From assembly GCA_029168955.1 (NCBI GenBank), contig JAPDOI010001563.1:100601-164600 (forward strand): 64,000 nucleotides of DNA, read 5' to 3'. This DNA is from Aplectana chamaeleonis (taxonomy: Eukaryota; Nematoda; Chromadorea; Rhabditida; Cosmocercidae). Positions 36,080 to 46,297 of the stretch are shown here, piece by piece (the first letter of the stretch is position 1; the number at the start of each line of letters is the position of its first letter). Below the pieces are notes generated by a model that made no database searches, was not told where the DNA came from, and saw only the letters and a list, made by a program, of their open reading frames with translations. The position numbers were made by a program, and so were the translations under genes.

Positions 36080-37319
36080 TCTCTCCTTACCAAACAGGAA
36101 CCTGCCATAGTGGAACTGAAACGTTGCCGACTTCCTAAATCTCAGTAATTTAGAATCTAAGTTGTTTCATGGAATAGCCACCCTAAAAAGAAACGAGTTT
36201 TTATTGGATTCACTATTGGGTGTGTCCACAAGAACTTTGAACGGATTGCCACGGGTGGTCGTTGGGTGAGGCAAGGATCTAAACAAGTCAAGAAGCTGGA
36301 GATCCACCTCATCAGTAGTCAATTTGTACATAAAAGACATGTCTTCCATTTGTCGACGAAATTCGAGCGTTTGGGTGCCAAGCTTTTCTAGGCGGGATTC
36401 ATAGGATAGCTCAGCAAGTCCTTTACGAAAGAAGCATAGCCTTTTAAAATCTCTCTGGACACCCTCGATTTCTTGAATTAGACCTATTCTAGAAGGCGAC
36501 CACAGCTGAGGACAGTATTCTAGCAGAGACCTAACGTAGATTACGAAAAGTTTGAAAAGCTGGAGCGGGTCACGGGATTTGAATGCCTTCAAAATGAAGT
36601 TAGCTCTCATTTTGGCCTTTGTGACCGAGCGACAGATGTACTCGCTGTAATCAAACTTTGTATCGTACGTTACACCCAGATCACGAACAGATTCGGTCCA
36701 AGAGATCCTGACCCCATTTATGTGAAAGTCAAACTTTGGGATGATTTTTTCCAAACCCCATTATAAATGTCTTCTCTGGCGAAATCTCCATTTCCCACTT
36801 CTCTGACCAAACAGCTATGTCAGTCAGGGCATTTTGCAGCAAACTAGTGTTATTGATGGAATAGATCTTAGAGTCGTCGGCGTACATTGAACAATGAATA
36901 CCGGCAGGTAGAGACAATGCCATGTCATCAACAAAAATAAGGAACAAAAGAGGTCCAATACAGGAACCTTGGGGCACACCACTAGGAGTTAGATACAATC
37001 GGGACTTGGCACGATTTACTTGAACTACTTGGGTTCTGCGTGTGAGGAAAGAACAGAGGAATTTCAAGAGAGAACCCTGAATTCCATAGCCTTGAATCTT
37101 GGTCAGTAGAAGAGGTATGGATATCGAATCAAACGCCTCCTTGAAGTCAATATAGCACGCTGTGACATGCTTACCCTCATTAACTTCTCTATGCCACAAA
37201 GGCACAGTAGACAATAAAGCCGATGTAGTCGATCTCTTGGGCAAAAATCCGTGTTGAGCGGTGCAGATGAGGTCATTTCGCTGCAGAAACTCCATGATTT
37301 GCTTACATACAATCCTTTC
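36080..37319 (-). pseudogene. LINE gamma ORF2, reverse transcriptase palm to C-terminus
   Basis: Continues from ERIVCKQIMEFLQRN with QHGFLPKRSTTSALL, palm motif YIDFKEAFDSIS, PSGVPQGSCIGPLLFLIFVD and the catalytic CSMYADDSKIY, then ISPEKTFIMGFGKN. A frame change near 36750 leads to LGVTYDTKFDYSEY, the thumb-like PLQLFKLFVIYVRSLLEYCP and a C-terminal helical region. One in-frame stop (36167) interrupts the end, which closes at about 36080. Confidence 0.85.
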
Positions 37320-40300
37320 GCTGCCGAGATGTCGTACGTTCGTGCCGTGGCAGTGTGGAGGAAACAACATCACCTTCGTGCAAACCGACATCACTCCCTC
37401 CACCGAGAGGGTTTTCGTCATGGGAGAGTCGCTGGCTGGCCCCAGCTCTCCTGAAGATTCTACTACAAAGGGCTGGCGTCGAGAGGAATCCTGGACCTGT
37501 GCAGAAGTATCAATGTGCCACCTGCAGCAAGAAAGTCAACTGGAATGGAACAAGCGTCCAATGCTTTGGATGCCAAAGGTGGGTGCACTTCTCCTGTTCA
37601 GGTCTTAGTTCTGTGAGGCATCACAACTCATCCTTCCGTTGTGTTCTGTGCTCCGCCCCCAGCAACTCTGATTTCTCATTCACCAACCGCCCCCTCTCTA
37701 TTGTACATATAAATCTTAACGGCCTTCGCACCAAATTGTCTGAACTCTCACTCTTCGCACGTACTCATCATCCGGATGTTATTATGGTTCAAGAAACCAA
37801 ACTCTCTCCCTCTACCACTTATCCCCAACCAAACATTCCAGGCTACACTGCCTATCACATCCCAAGGACAGCTCTTGGAGGCGGAGTTTCTACGTTTGTG
37901 CTTTCTAACTTACCTTCTCATCTAATTCCAAATGTTCCTAAGAACGGTACTCTCGAGTGCGTTCCCGTTCACCTCCCTCTTAAAACTCCACTATCTCTAT
38001 TTAATATTTACATCCCTCCTACCACTTCTTGTCCCCCAACCTACAACCCCATACCTCTTCTTAAGCAGTTGCATGACTGCTCTCTCTCCCCATCAGCTGT
38101 CTTTGCAGGTGACTTCCAATGCTCACACGTTCTGTTCTGCGCTTGAGTCCGACGCCAGAGGGAAGACGTCGAGGAATGGGCTGAGGAGTGTGATCTGGTT
38201 ATCCTCAACGATGATCAGCCTACTCGTCTCCCTTCCTACGGCCGACCTTCTAGCCCGGACATCTCCTCGTTTCATCCAATCTTTCTAATTCTTGCACATG
38301 GTCCACTTCCACAACTCTTCCCAGCGACCACATTCCCGTCTTTCTCCATATTGATCTCTCAAACTCTCTTGCCCCTTATACTGGTATTCGTCAACGTTCT
38401 TATCTCAATTTAGGCCTTGCTGACTGGGTCCTGTTCAGAGAGGTTGCGCTCCGCCAGGCAGCTGAGTATCCATGGAATGGCGATGTGCACCAGAAAGAGC
38501 ATCACATATCTGACGCCATCCGGAAGGCTACAAAAGCGGCCATACCTGAAGGACGTGTGAAAAGTTTCTACCCTAATGTCACCAGGGAGATTCTACAGAA
38601 GATCAGGACAAGAGATGAAAAGAGAGCTGAGAATCATTTGGACCCTGAGGTGGCCAAGCTGGATGAAGAGATAAGAAAGGATCTGGACAAGCACAAGAAA
38701 GACAGTTGGGAGAAGTTCACTGAAAGGTTGAACTTTAAAACCGACGGAACAACTGCGTGGAAAGTATTGAGGAAGATATCTGGCAAGTGCGCCCCTCCTC
38801 GAACTCTACCATAGAGTTCGATAACAGCGTCTTCAAATCAGGAAAGGCTGCCGCATATGCTCTTGGCAAAAATTTCTTCATCACACGTACCAAGCGTGGC
38901 TTACAAAACAGAGTCACGGTAAGAGAACTAAGCCGTCTGCCGCTGATGAACGCCACTGAGGCCTTTACTCCTGCTCAGGTGGAGAAGGCTATCAAGGAAA
39001 TGCGGAACTCGAAGGCTCTCGGACCTGATGGTATCTCAGCAGCCATCTTGAAGAAGCTTCCCACGGAACTTCTACCGATGATCGCAGATATCATAAACAC
39101 TTCTTTCCGAACCTGCACTCTACCACAAGCATGGAAGACCGCCAATGTGATACCCCTGCCTAAGCCAGGCAAATCGCAAAGCACGGTGAAGGGCTATCGC
39201 CCTATTAGCCTGTTATCACCGATCGCGAAAGTAGCCGAAAAAGCTAATCGTAAGGGACCTGGCAGAGCAGAATGAGGCACAGCAACATCAACATGGGTTT
39301 AGAAAGCTTCACTCCACCACCACTGCCCTTCTGGAGATTGTCAGCTATGCGGTCGATGGGTTCAATTTCAGAAAGCCTCTTAGAACAGTGGCCGTTGCCC
39401 TCGATCTAACCAAAGCATTTGATTCTGTTAACCTAGGACTTTTGTCCGAGAAACTATTGAAGTCCTCGCTGCAACCGTGGCAGAAGCGTTGGATAGCAGC
39501 GTTTACGAAAGGTCGTCGGGCCAAAGTGCTATTCCAGAATCACGTCTCCGATAGTATACCTGTAGCAGCCGGTGTGCCGCAGGGTGGAGTTTTGTCACCT
39601 GCCCTCTTCAGCCTGTATATTGAAGACCTACCCGAGCCTCCTGAAGACATAAAATTGTTGCGTATGCCGACGATATCACCATCATGTGCCGTAATCGTGA
39701 CATACAGGTAGCCGCAAACAAGATCAGCGACTATCTCGTCGAGCTTAAAAACTTTCTCGATAGTATGATGCTCACAGTTTCCGCGGCGAAGTCTTCTGTT
39801 TCGGTATTCACATCTGACCCAAAGGAACACAGCGCCCAACCTGTTGTCAGGTGGGATGGTGACCTCTTGCCTACAGCGCAATTTCCAAAACTGCTGGGCC
39901 TCGTTTTGGACCCATCGCTGAAGTTTCACAAAAATGCTGAACAGAAGCAGGCAATTATCAAGGCAAAGCTTAATGTGTTGAGAGCTCTAGGAGGAACGTC
40001 CTGGGGTGGCAGCAGAGAGACAATCTTGACGACATATCGAGCTATTCTGCAGCCTGCATTGGAGTATGCTGCACCTGTCTGGCAGCACATCGTGTCGGAC
40101 AGTTCCTGGACTAAGATGCAGCGAATTCAGAATGCTGCACTACGAATAGCCACTGGATGTGCAAAAAGCTCACCGATTGAGCACCTTCACGCCGAGGCCC
40201 GTATCTTGCCAGTGAAAGAGCATTGTCAGCTCCAGGCTCAGCAGATGTTTATTAATGTCCTTAAGCAACCTAATCATCCGTCGAGAAGACTATTAAATCC

Positions 40301-40768
40301 CGTGAGAGAGAGATCGATCAGAGTGCCGTTTGCCGATGCTCCGAACAAAGTGAATGTACAGAGATGGACCGACTCGAATCAAGAACGGCTTCGTCTCTTA
40401 CGCGCGGAGCACACCCGGTTTGTGAAGGATCATCTCGCCAAAGCGGCCGTCAACCCTATTCTCGGTGATGTGCCGCCCAGGGTATGTGATACCGAGTCCG
40501 AGCTCGGTAGGCGCGCCAGGTGTATCCTCGCTTCGTTGCGCTGCGGACATTCTCCATTGCTTATGTCTTACCTGCACAGGATCGACAATAGTCAGCCTGA
40601 CGTGTGCCCGGACTGTGGAAACCAAGGCCACGACACTAAACACCTATTTGACTGTCCGAAGAAGCCAACAACGCTCACTACAATAGACTTGTGGACGAAT
40701 CCAGTGCTGGTCGCCCAGTTTCTCAACTTGTGACGAAACCCCTCTCAGTGGCTGCAAAGAAGAAGAAG
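37320..40768 (+). mobile_element. LINE beta-1, inserted in LINE gamma
   Basis: Flanked by the 11-bp duplication ACAATCCTTTC (37309-37319 and 40769-40779). The left end starts GCTGCCGAGATGTCG, which is 5'-truncated relative to beta-2; the right end is GGCTGCAAAGAAGAAGAAG. It inserted into the gamma sequence in the opposite orientation. Confidence 0.9.
37355..40733 (+). pseudogene. LINE beta-1 endonuclease-reverse transcriptase, frameshifted
   Basis: In order: 2A-like AGVERNPGP (37472-37498), PHD-like finger (CATCSKK...CFGCQRWVHFSC...CVLC), endonuclease (IVHINLNGLRTKLSEL, VQETKLSPSTTYP, VFAGDF), frameshift near 38120, a stop after CAPPRTLP near 38814, RT fingers (SKALGPDGISAAILKKL, LPKPGKSQSTVKGYRP), frameshift near 39250, palm VALDLTKAFDSVN and AAGVPQGGVLSPALFSLY, a frameshift at the catalytic loop near 39665, then a 349-codon frame through GTSWGGSRE, QNAALRIATG and CPDCGNQGHDTKHLFDC. 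Domains are complete but at least four breaks exclude activity. Confidence 0.85.
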
Positions 40769-41148
40769 ACAATCCTTTCCATAACTTTACAAGTTGAGCT
40801 GGTGAGGCAGATCTTTACTATATATAAAGGGGATCTGTCAGTCTGTCACGGTATTTGCTCCATGGCGCATCGTATGTCAACCGTGTTACCAAAAAAAGGA
40901 TACGACGCACTTTCCAGCCATGACTTAGGAGTCAACAACGTCGTCGGTTCAATTACCCAAGTTTGAAGCACTTCTGGCCACGCCCTGACACCCGGCGTTT
41001 TGCCCATCCGGTGGTGGCCCACGGCGCCGGCGCGCGTCGGTGTGCCGGCCGCGACGCGTGCGGTCGAGATTGCCGGGTGCGGATTCTGGTTTGGGGTGCA
41101 AGGGAAGTGTACGGTGGAAGCAAGGTCAAGCCTCCTAAAATGCCGAGG

Positions 41149-41300
41149 CAAATCACCAGGAGGTTCGTCACCCTCCTTAGGTCACGTGTCTCGTGAGTCC
41201 TCCCACACTGCCTCTCGCCTCCTATAAGAGCGAACCAAATCGTCAGGAGTTTCTGTCACCTCCTTGGTCACGAGTCTCGTCAGTCCTCCCACATTCCCTT
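41149..41300. repeat. Two-copy ~88-bp direct repeat inside the Helitron
   Basis: AAATCACCAGGAGGTT... at 41149 recurs as AAATCGTCAGGAGTTT... at about 41237; both copies end GTCCTCCCACA. Roughly 85% alike. Confidence 0.7.
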
Positions 41301-41439
41301 TAGTTCGCGCGTGGTTTCGTCGTGGATGCTCCAACCAATCATCTCGATTCTCAGTTTCTCTCTTCTCATCCTCTTCTTATCCCTTCTTTCATATTCACTC
41401 TTAACCTGTCTCTATTTTCTTCAATTCAATTCCGACAAT

Positions 41440-44235
41440 TACAGGACCAGAAAATCTAGGATTTTTCATACAGAAAATCCGAATTTTTCATTTCTCGATG
41501 CATAGAGCTTTTTTCAGTATTGTTGGCGATGTCCTCATCCCCTTAAACGAAATTCATGGGATTTTTGAGGGCTGTATCCTGAGAGATTCTGTGAGATATG
41601 CACAGAAAATCTGAAATTTTTCATACAGAAAATCTGAATTTTTTGATTTCTCGATGCATAGAGCTTTTTTCAGCATTGTTGGCGATATCCTCATCCCCTC
41701 AAACCAAATTTATAGTATTTTCGAGGGCTATATTCTGAGAGATTCTGTGAGATATGCTGAGAAAATCTGAAATTTTCCATACAGAAAATCTGAATTTTTT
41801 GATTTCTCGATGCATAGAGCTTTTTTCAGTATTGTTGGCGATATCCTCATCCCCTCAAACGAAATTTATAGTGTTTTCGAGGGCTATATCCTGAGAGATA
41901 TCCTGAGAGATTCTGTGAGACATGCACAGAAAATCTGAAATTTTTGATTTCTCAATGCATAAAACTTTTTTTCAGTATTGTTGGCGATATCCTCATCCCC
42001 TCAATCCAAGTTTATAGTATTTTCGAGGGCTATATCCTGAGAGATTCTGTGAGATATGCACAGAAAATCTGAAATTTTTGATTTCTCGATGCATAAAACT
42101 TTTTTTCAGTATTGTTGGCGATATCCTCATCCCCTCAAACGAAATTTATAGTGTTTTCGAGGGCTATATCCTGAGAGATATCCTGAGAGATTCTGTGAGA
42201 CATGCACAGAAAATCTGAATTTTTTGATTTCTCGATGCATAGAGCTTTTTTCAGTATTGTTGGCGATATCCTCATCCCCTCAAACGAAATTTATAGTGTT
42301 TTCGAAGGGCTATATCCTGAGAGATATCCTGAGAGATTCTGTGAGACATGCACAGAAAATCTGAAATTTTGATTTCTCAATGCATAAAACTTTTTTCAGT
42401 ATTGTTGGCGATATCCTCATCCCCTCAAACGAAATTTATAGTATTTTCGAGGGCTACATCCTGAGAGATTCTGTGAGATATGCACAGAAAATCTAAAATT
42501 TTTGATTTCTCGATGCATAGAGCTTTTTTCAGTATTATTGGCGATATCCTCATCCCTCAAACAAAATTTATAGTATTTTCGAGGGCTATATCCTGAGAGA
42601 TTCTGTGAGATATGCACAGAAAATCTAAAATTTTGATTTCTCGGTGCATAGAGCTTTTTCAGTATTATTGGCGATATCCTCATCCCTCAAACAAAATTTA
42701 TAGTATTTTCGAGGGCTATATCCTGAGAGATTCTGTGAGATATGCACAGAAAATCTAAAATTTTACTTCTCGATGCATAGAGCTTTCAAGTATTATTGGC
42801 GATATCCTCATCCCTCAAACAAAATTTATAGTATTTTCGAGGCTATATCCTGAGAGATTCTGTGAGATATGCACAGAAAATCTGGAAATTTTCGATTTCT
42901 CGATGCATAGAGCTTTTTCAGTATTGTTGGCGATGTCCTCATCCCTCAAACGAAATTTATAGTATTTTCGAGGGCTACATCCTGAGAGATTCTGTGAGAT
43001 ATGCACAGAAAATCTAAAATTTTTGATTTCTCGATGCATAGAGCTTTTTCAGTATTATTGGCGATATCCTCATCCCTCAAACAAAATTTATAGTATTTTC
43101 GAGGGCTATATCCTGAGAGATTCTGTGAGATATGCACAGAAAATCTAAAATTTTGATTTCTCGATGCATAGAGCTTTTTCAGTATTGTTGGCGATATCCT
43201 CATCCCCTTAAACCAAATTTATAGTATTTTCGAGGGCTATATCCTGAGAGATTCTGTAGAGATATGCACAGAAAATCTAAAATTTTTGATTTCTCGATGC
43301 ATAGAGCTTTTTCAGTATTGTTGGCGATATCCTCATCCCCTTAAACCAAATTTATAGTATTTTCGAGGGCTAAATTTATAGTATTTTCTGAGGCTATATC
43401 CTGAGAGATTCTGTGAGATATGCACAGAAAATCTAAAATTTTTGATTTCTCGATGCATAGAGCTTTTTTCAGTATTATTGGCGATATCCTCATCCCTCAA
43501 ACAAAATTTATAGTATTTTCGAGGGCTATATCCTGAGAGATTCTGTGAGATATGCACAGAAAATCTGAAATTTTTGATTTCTCGATGCATAAAGCTTTTT
43601 TCAGTATTGTTGGCGATATCCTCATCCCCTCAATCCAAGTTTATAGTATTTTCGAGGGCTTTATACTGAGAGATTCTGTGAGATATGCACAGAAAATCTG
43701 AAATTTTTCATACAGAAAATCTGAATTTTTTGATTTCTCGATGCATAAAGCTTTTTTTCGGTATTGTTGGCGATATCCTCATCCCCTTAAACCAAATTTA
43801 TAGTATTTTCGAGGGCTATATCCTGAGAGATTCTGTGAGATATGCACAGAAAATCTGAAATTTGTGATTTCTCGATGCATAGAGCTTTTTTCAGTATTGT
43901 TGGCGATATCCTCATCCCCTTAAACCAAATTTATAGTATTTTCGAGGGCTAAATTTATAGTATTTTCGAGGGCTATATCCTGAGAGATTCTGTGAGATAT
44001 GCACAGAAAATCTGAAATTTTTGATTTCTCGATGCATAGAGCTTTTTTCAGTATTATTGGCGATATCCTCATCTTAAACCAAATTTATAGTATTTTCGAG
44101 GGCTAAATTTATAGTATTTTCGAGGGCTATATCCTGAGAGATTCTGTGAGATATGCACAGAAAATCTGAAATTTGTGATTTCTCGATGCATAGAGCTTTT
44201 TTCAGTATTGTTGGCGATATCCTCATCCCCTTAAA
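41440..44235. repeat. ~130-bp satellite, about 20 units, inside the Helitron
   Basis: Units contain TTGGCGATATCCTCATCCCC, ATTTATAGTATTTTCGAGGG, ATCCTGAGAGATTCTGTGAG and GATTTCTCGATGCATAGAGC. Spacing between units is about 128-158 bp; the variants differ by small duplications (GAGAGATATCCT, CATACAGAAAATCTGA, AAATTTATAGTATTTTCGAGGGCT). Open frames of up to 88 codons on the - strand are repeats of the unit and not genes. Confidence 0.92.
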
Positions 44236-44306
44236 CTTTTGTCAGAAGCTTCGGCGAACAAGACCCTTGTTCATTAAGCCAGAAGATTACTGCCTATGAT
44301 TGAGGA

Positions 44307-44465
44307 AAGGCCGGCGAAGCCGGCCCCTCGTTGGCGAACGATTTGTGGCGTCGGCCGGCTGACGCCGGCCCACGACGTAAATGGGGCCGGCGGAGCCCGC
44401 CCCCCCGTTTGGCGCAGCCAAACGACCAGCGGCGCAGGCCGGCGTCAGCCGGCCGGCGCCGCTGG
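44307..44465. repeat. Cluster of four GC-rich palindromes at the Helitron 3' end
   Basis: GGCCGGC-GAA-GCCGGCC (44307), GGCCGGC-TGAC-GCCGGCC with outer GTC/GAC pairs (about 44350-44378), GTTTGGC-GCA-GCCAAAC (44408), and a final stem CCAGCGGCGC...GGCGCCGCTGG with inner GGCCGGC-GTCA-GCCGGCC ending exactly at the element border. Two have GNA triloops, which are unusually stable in single-stranded DNA. Confidence 0.85.
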
Positions 44466-45480
44466 TAGGTCGATAATTAGTGACGTCATCTTTTGCACCT
44501 TTTTTGTGTACCGGACGAACAATCCCAGTTTTCCATAGACCAGGCACCGTACCGTAGAGAAGGAACTTGTTAAACATTATGGTAAGGGGAGCCGTTAGGC
44601 TCATAGCAGCGTTCTTTAGGAAGATATAGGGTAATCCATCAGGTGACAAAGTTTAGATAGCATTCGTCAGCTGTGCAAGACTCGTGCAACTCGACCATCC
44701 AGTTAACTCGGCTGAGAGCATCATTAATTTCATCAAAATTGGCTTTTTTAAAGTTCTTGAATTCCACATTTTCAAAAGGGGGATTATTTGATTCAACAAA
44801 GGACCATTCCACACAGCAGTGATCAGAAGTGCTGAAAGGTGGTAGAACAGAGAGTTGGTCAATCTTGTTTGGATCGGGAACCAAGACTAAATCAAGAACA
44901 TTCAGGCCATGGGTGGGATTATTAACCATTTGAGTGAGCCCGTGAGATCTAGCAAGGTCAATAAGCCCGTGTGAAGACATCGTCGATACACCACCGCGAT
45001 GATCTTGTGATTCCCAATCAATGAGAGGAAAATTGAAGTCGCCGATTATAAGAACTTTGTGGGGCCAGTCTAAGCAGAGTTCATTAATAAAGACGAGTAA
45101 CTGAGAAAAATCCTGCGATGTGGCAGAAGGGCTTCTATAGACAATTATAATGACAAACTCTCCGCTACTGAGTTTCAGATTGATTGCAACGAGTTGACAG
45201 AATTGTGAGAAATTTTTCGACGCTATGCAAAATTGATCAATATCTTTACGAACGACTGCAGCTACACCTCCACCCCTAGAATCTCCTTCTCTGTCGCAAC
45301 GATATACGCAATACCTATCACCATTACTAAAAGCAGCATCGTGAATCGTGTTGGGTTTGCTCCATGTTTCTGTCACGAAAACTCCATATGGATTTTGGGA
45401 CAAGAGATAATCAAGATCGGGAATTTTATTCATTATGGAACGGGCATTGAAGAGGAAAAACTTATCTTTTTTTGATTCAT
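44466..45480 (-). pseudogene. LINE gamma ORF2, endonuclease and start of RT
   Basis: The open frame runs FFLFNARSIMNKIPDLDYLL into an APE-type endonuclease with VTETWSKPN, GGGVAAVVRKD, VYRSPSATSQ, IGDFNFPLIDW and STSDHCCVEW, all the usual active-site blocks. A deletion with frame change follows near 44645, then SPDGLPYIFLKN and GTVPGLWKTGIVRPVHKKG of the reverse transcriptase fingers, ending in NYRP where the Helitron begins. Confidence 0.82.
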
Positions 45481-46226
45481 TATCGCCAAAGAGAGCTGCT
45501 TACTGAGCCAGCGTGTAACGGGATGAGAGTGGAAGTCGATGGCGATGGCTCCTCAGTGCGCGATTGATTGGACGAGCGACGGACAGGTAGATCCCTGGGA
45601 GACTGTAGTTTATGGATCGATAGATCTCTGACAACGTAGACGAGCTTGCCCTCCTCAGCGTTCATAATCCCCGCTCTCCTTCTCAGGCTTCTGTCGTACT
45701 CGAGCTCTTCCTTGGTGTAATCTTTGCGGGCGTATGAATGAAAGAAGTTTTCCGTGAGTGATTTTCGTCCTTTTCTCATGCATGCAAGCAGTTTGTCGCG
45801 GAGCTCCTGATTTCGCAGTTTGATCTTTATGATTCTTGGCCGAGAATCGAGCGAACGCACTTTGATCTGAGGATGTCGATGAATTTGAACCTCACCGCGC
45901 CTCCATTCTTCCATCAAGTCTTCCTCACACGAGCTTTCGATGACCTCCTTAATGGCTTCCTTATCGAATGCTGCTGTACCAGTTTCACTGCCTCTTTCTT
46001 CTATTCCTACCCAAGTTATGCCGCAGGCTTTGGCATTTACTGTCTTCGCATCATTCTGAAACTTGACCAACGTAGAATACAGCTCAGTAGACACGCTCTC
46101 GTGGACCGGGGGAGGGAGAAACTTCTCCTCAAGCGCGCTTAGTCTACCAATAATGAGTGAGAGTTTGGTTTTCCTGAACTCTAGAAAGTAAGTCATAAAA
46201 TCGATCAAAACGGGAAAAATACTCAT
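45480..46226 (-). CDS. LINE gamma ORF1 (RNA-binding protein)
   Basis: 248 codons. It starts in a hydrophobic/coiled-coil-like N-terminus, then an RRM-like region (ITWVGIEERGSETG, RPRIIKIKLRNQELRDKLL) and the CR1 ORF1 end motif ARKDYTKEELEYDRSLRRRA followed by LVYVVRDLSIHKL. It would coat element RNA. The stop TAA overlaps an ATG (TAATG) at the ORF2 boundary. It appears intact. Confidence 0.82.
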   Translation of the reverse strand: MSIFPVLIDFMTYFLEFRKTKLSLIIGRLSALEEKFLPPPVHESVSTELYSTLVKFQNDAKTVNAKACGITWVGIEERGSETGTAAFDKEAIKEVIESSCEEDLMEEWRRGEVQIHRHPQIKVRSLDSRPRIIKIKLRNQELRDKLLACMRKGRKSLTENFFHSYARKDYTKEELEYDRSLRRRAGIMNAEEGKLVYVVRDLSIHKLQSPRDLPVRRSSNQSRTEEPSPSTSTLIPLHAGSVSSSLWR

Positions 46227-46297
46227 CCCACCTGGTTAGGAGTCTTTCCAATCATGCCGGTTCTTCTTCTTCTTCTGCAGCCTCAAAGTGGTTTTTG

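Larger units (their letters stand above)
40812..44465 (+). mobile_element. Non-autonomous Helitron carrying a satellite array
   Basis: The left end TCTTTACTATATATAAAGG and right end ...GCCGCTGG fit the 5'-TC and 3'-CTRR ends of Helitrons, and the element lies between an A (40811) and a T (44466) with no duplication. Removing it restores the reading frame of LINE gamma (NYRPICLTSSTCKVMERIVC). Inside: a GC-rich block (40980-41080), an ~88-bp direct repeat (41149-41300), a ~130-bp satellite (41440-44235) and a cluster of palindromes (44307-44465). No Rep/helicase gene. Confidence 0.82.
35989..46230 (-). mobile_element. LINE gamma, CR1-like, split by two insertions
   Basis: A CR1-type element with two reading frames (ORF1 46226-45480; ORF2 in three pieces: 45480-44466, 40811-40780 and 37319-36080) and a short poly(A) end (T-run 35989-35999). 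It is interrupted by a Helitron-like element (40812-44465) and by LINE beta-1 (37320-40768). With both removed, the finger-to-palm region of the reverse transcriptase is continuous. Confidence 0.88.

Noticed and set aside
42417..43590. Four - strand frames of 74-88 codons
   Set aside because: Translations of the ~130-bp satellite unit.
41440..44235. CRISPR-like array
   Set aside because: The units are a contiguous ~130-bp satellite without unique spacers, in a eukaryotic context.
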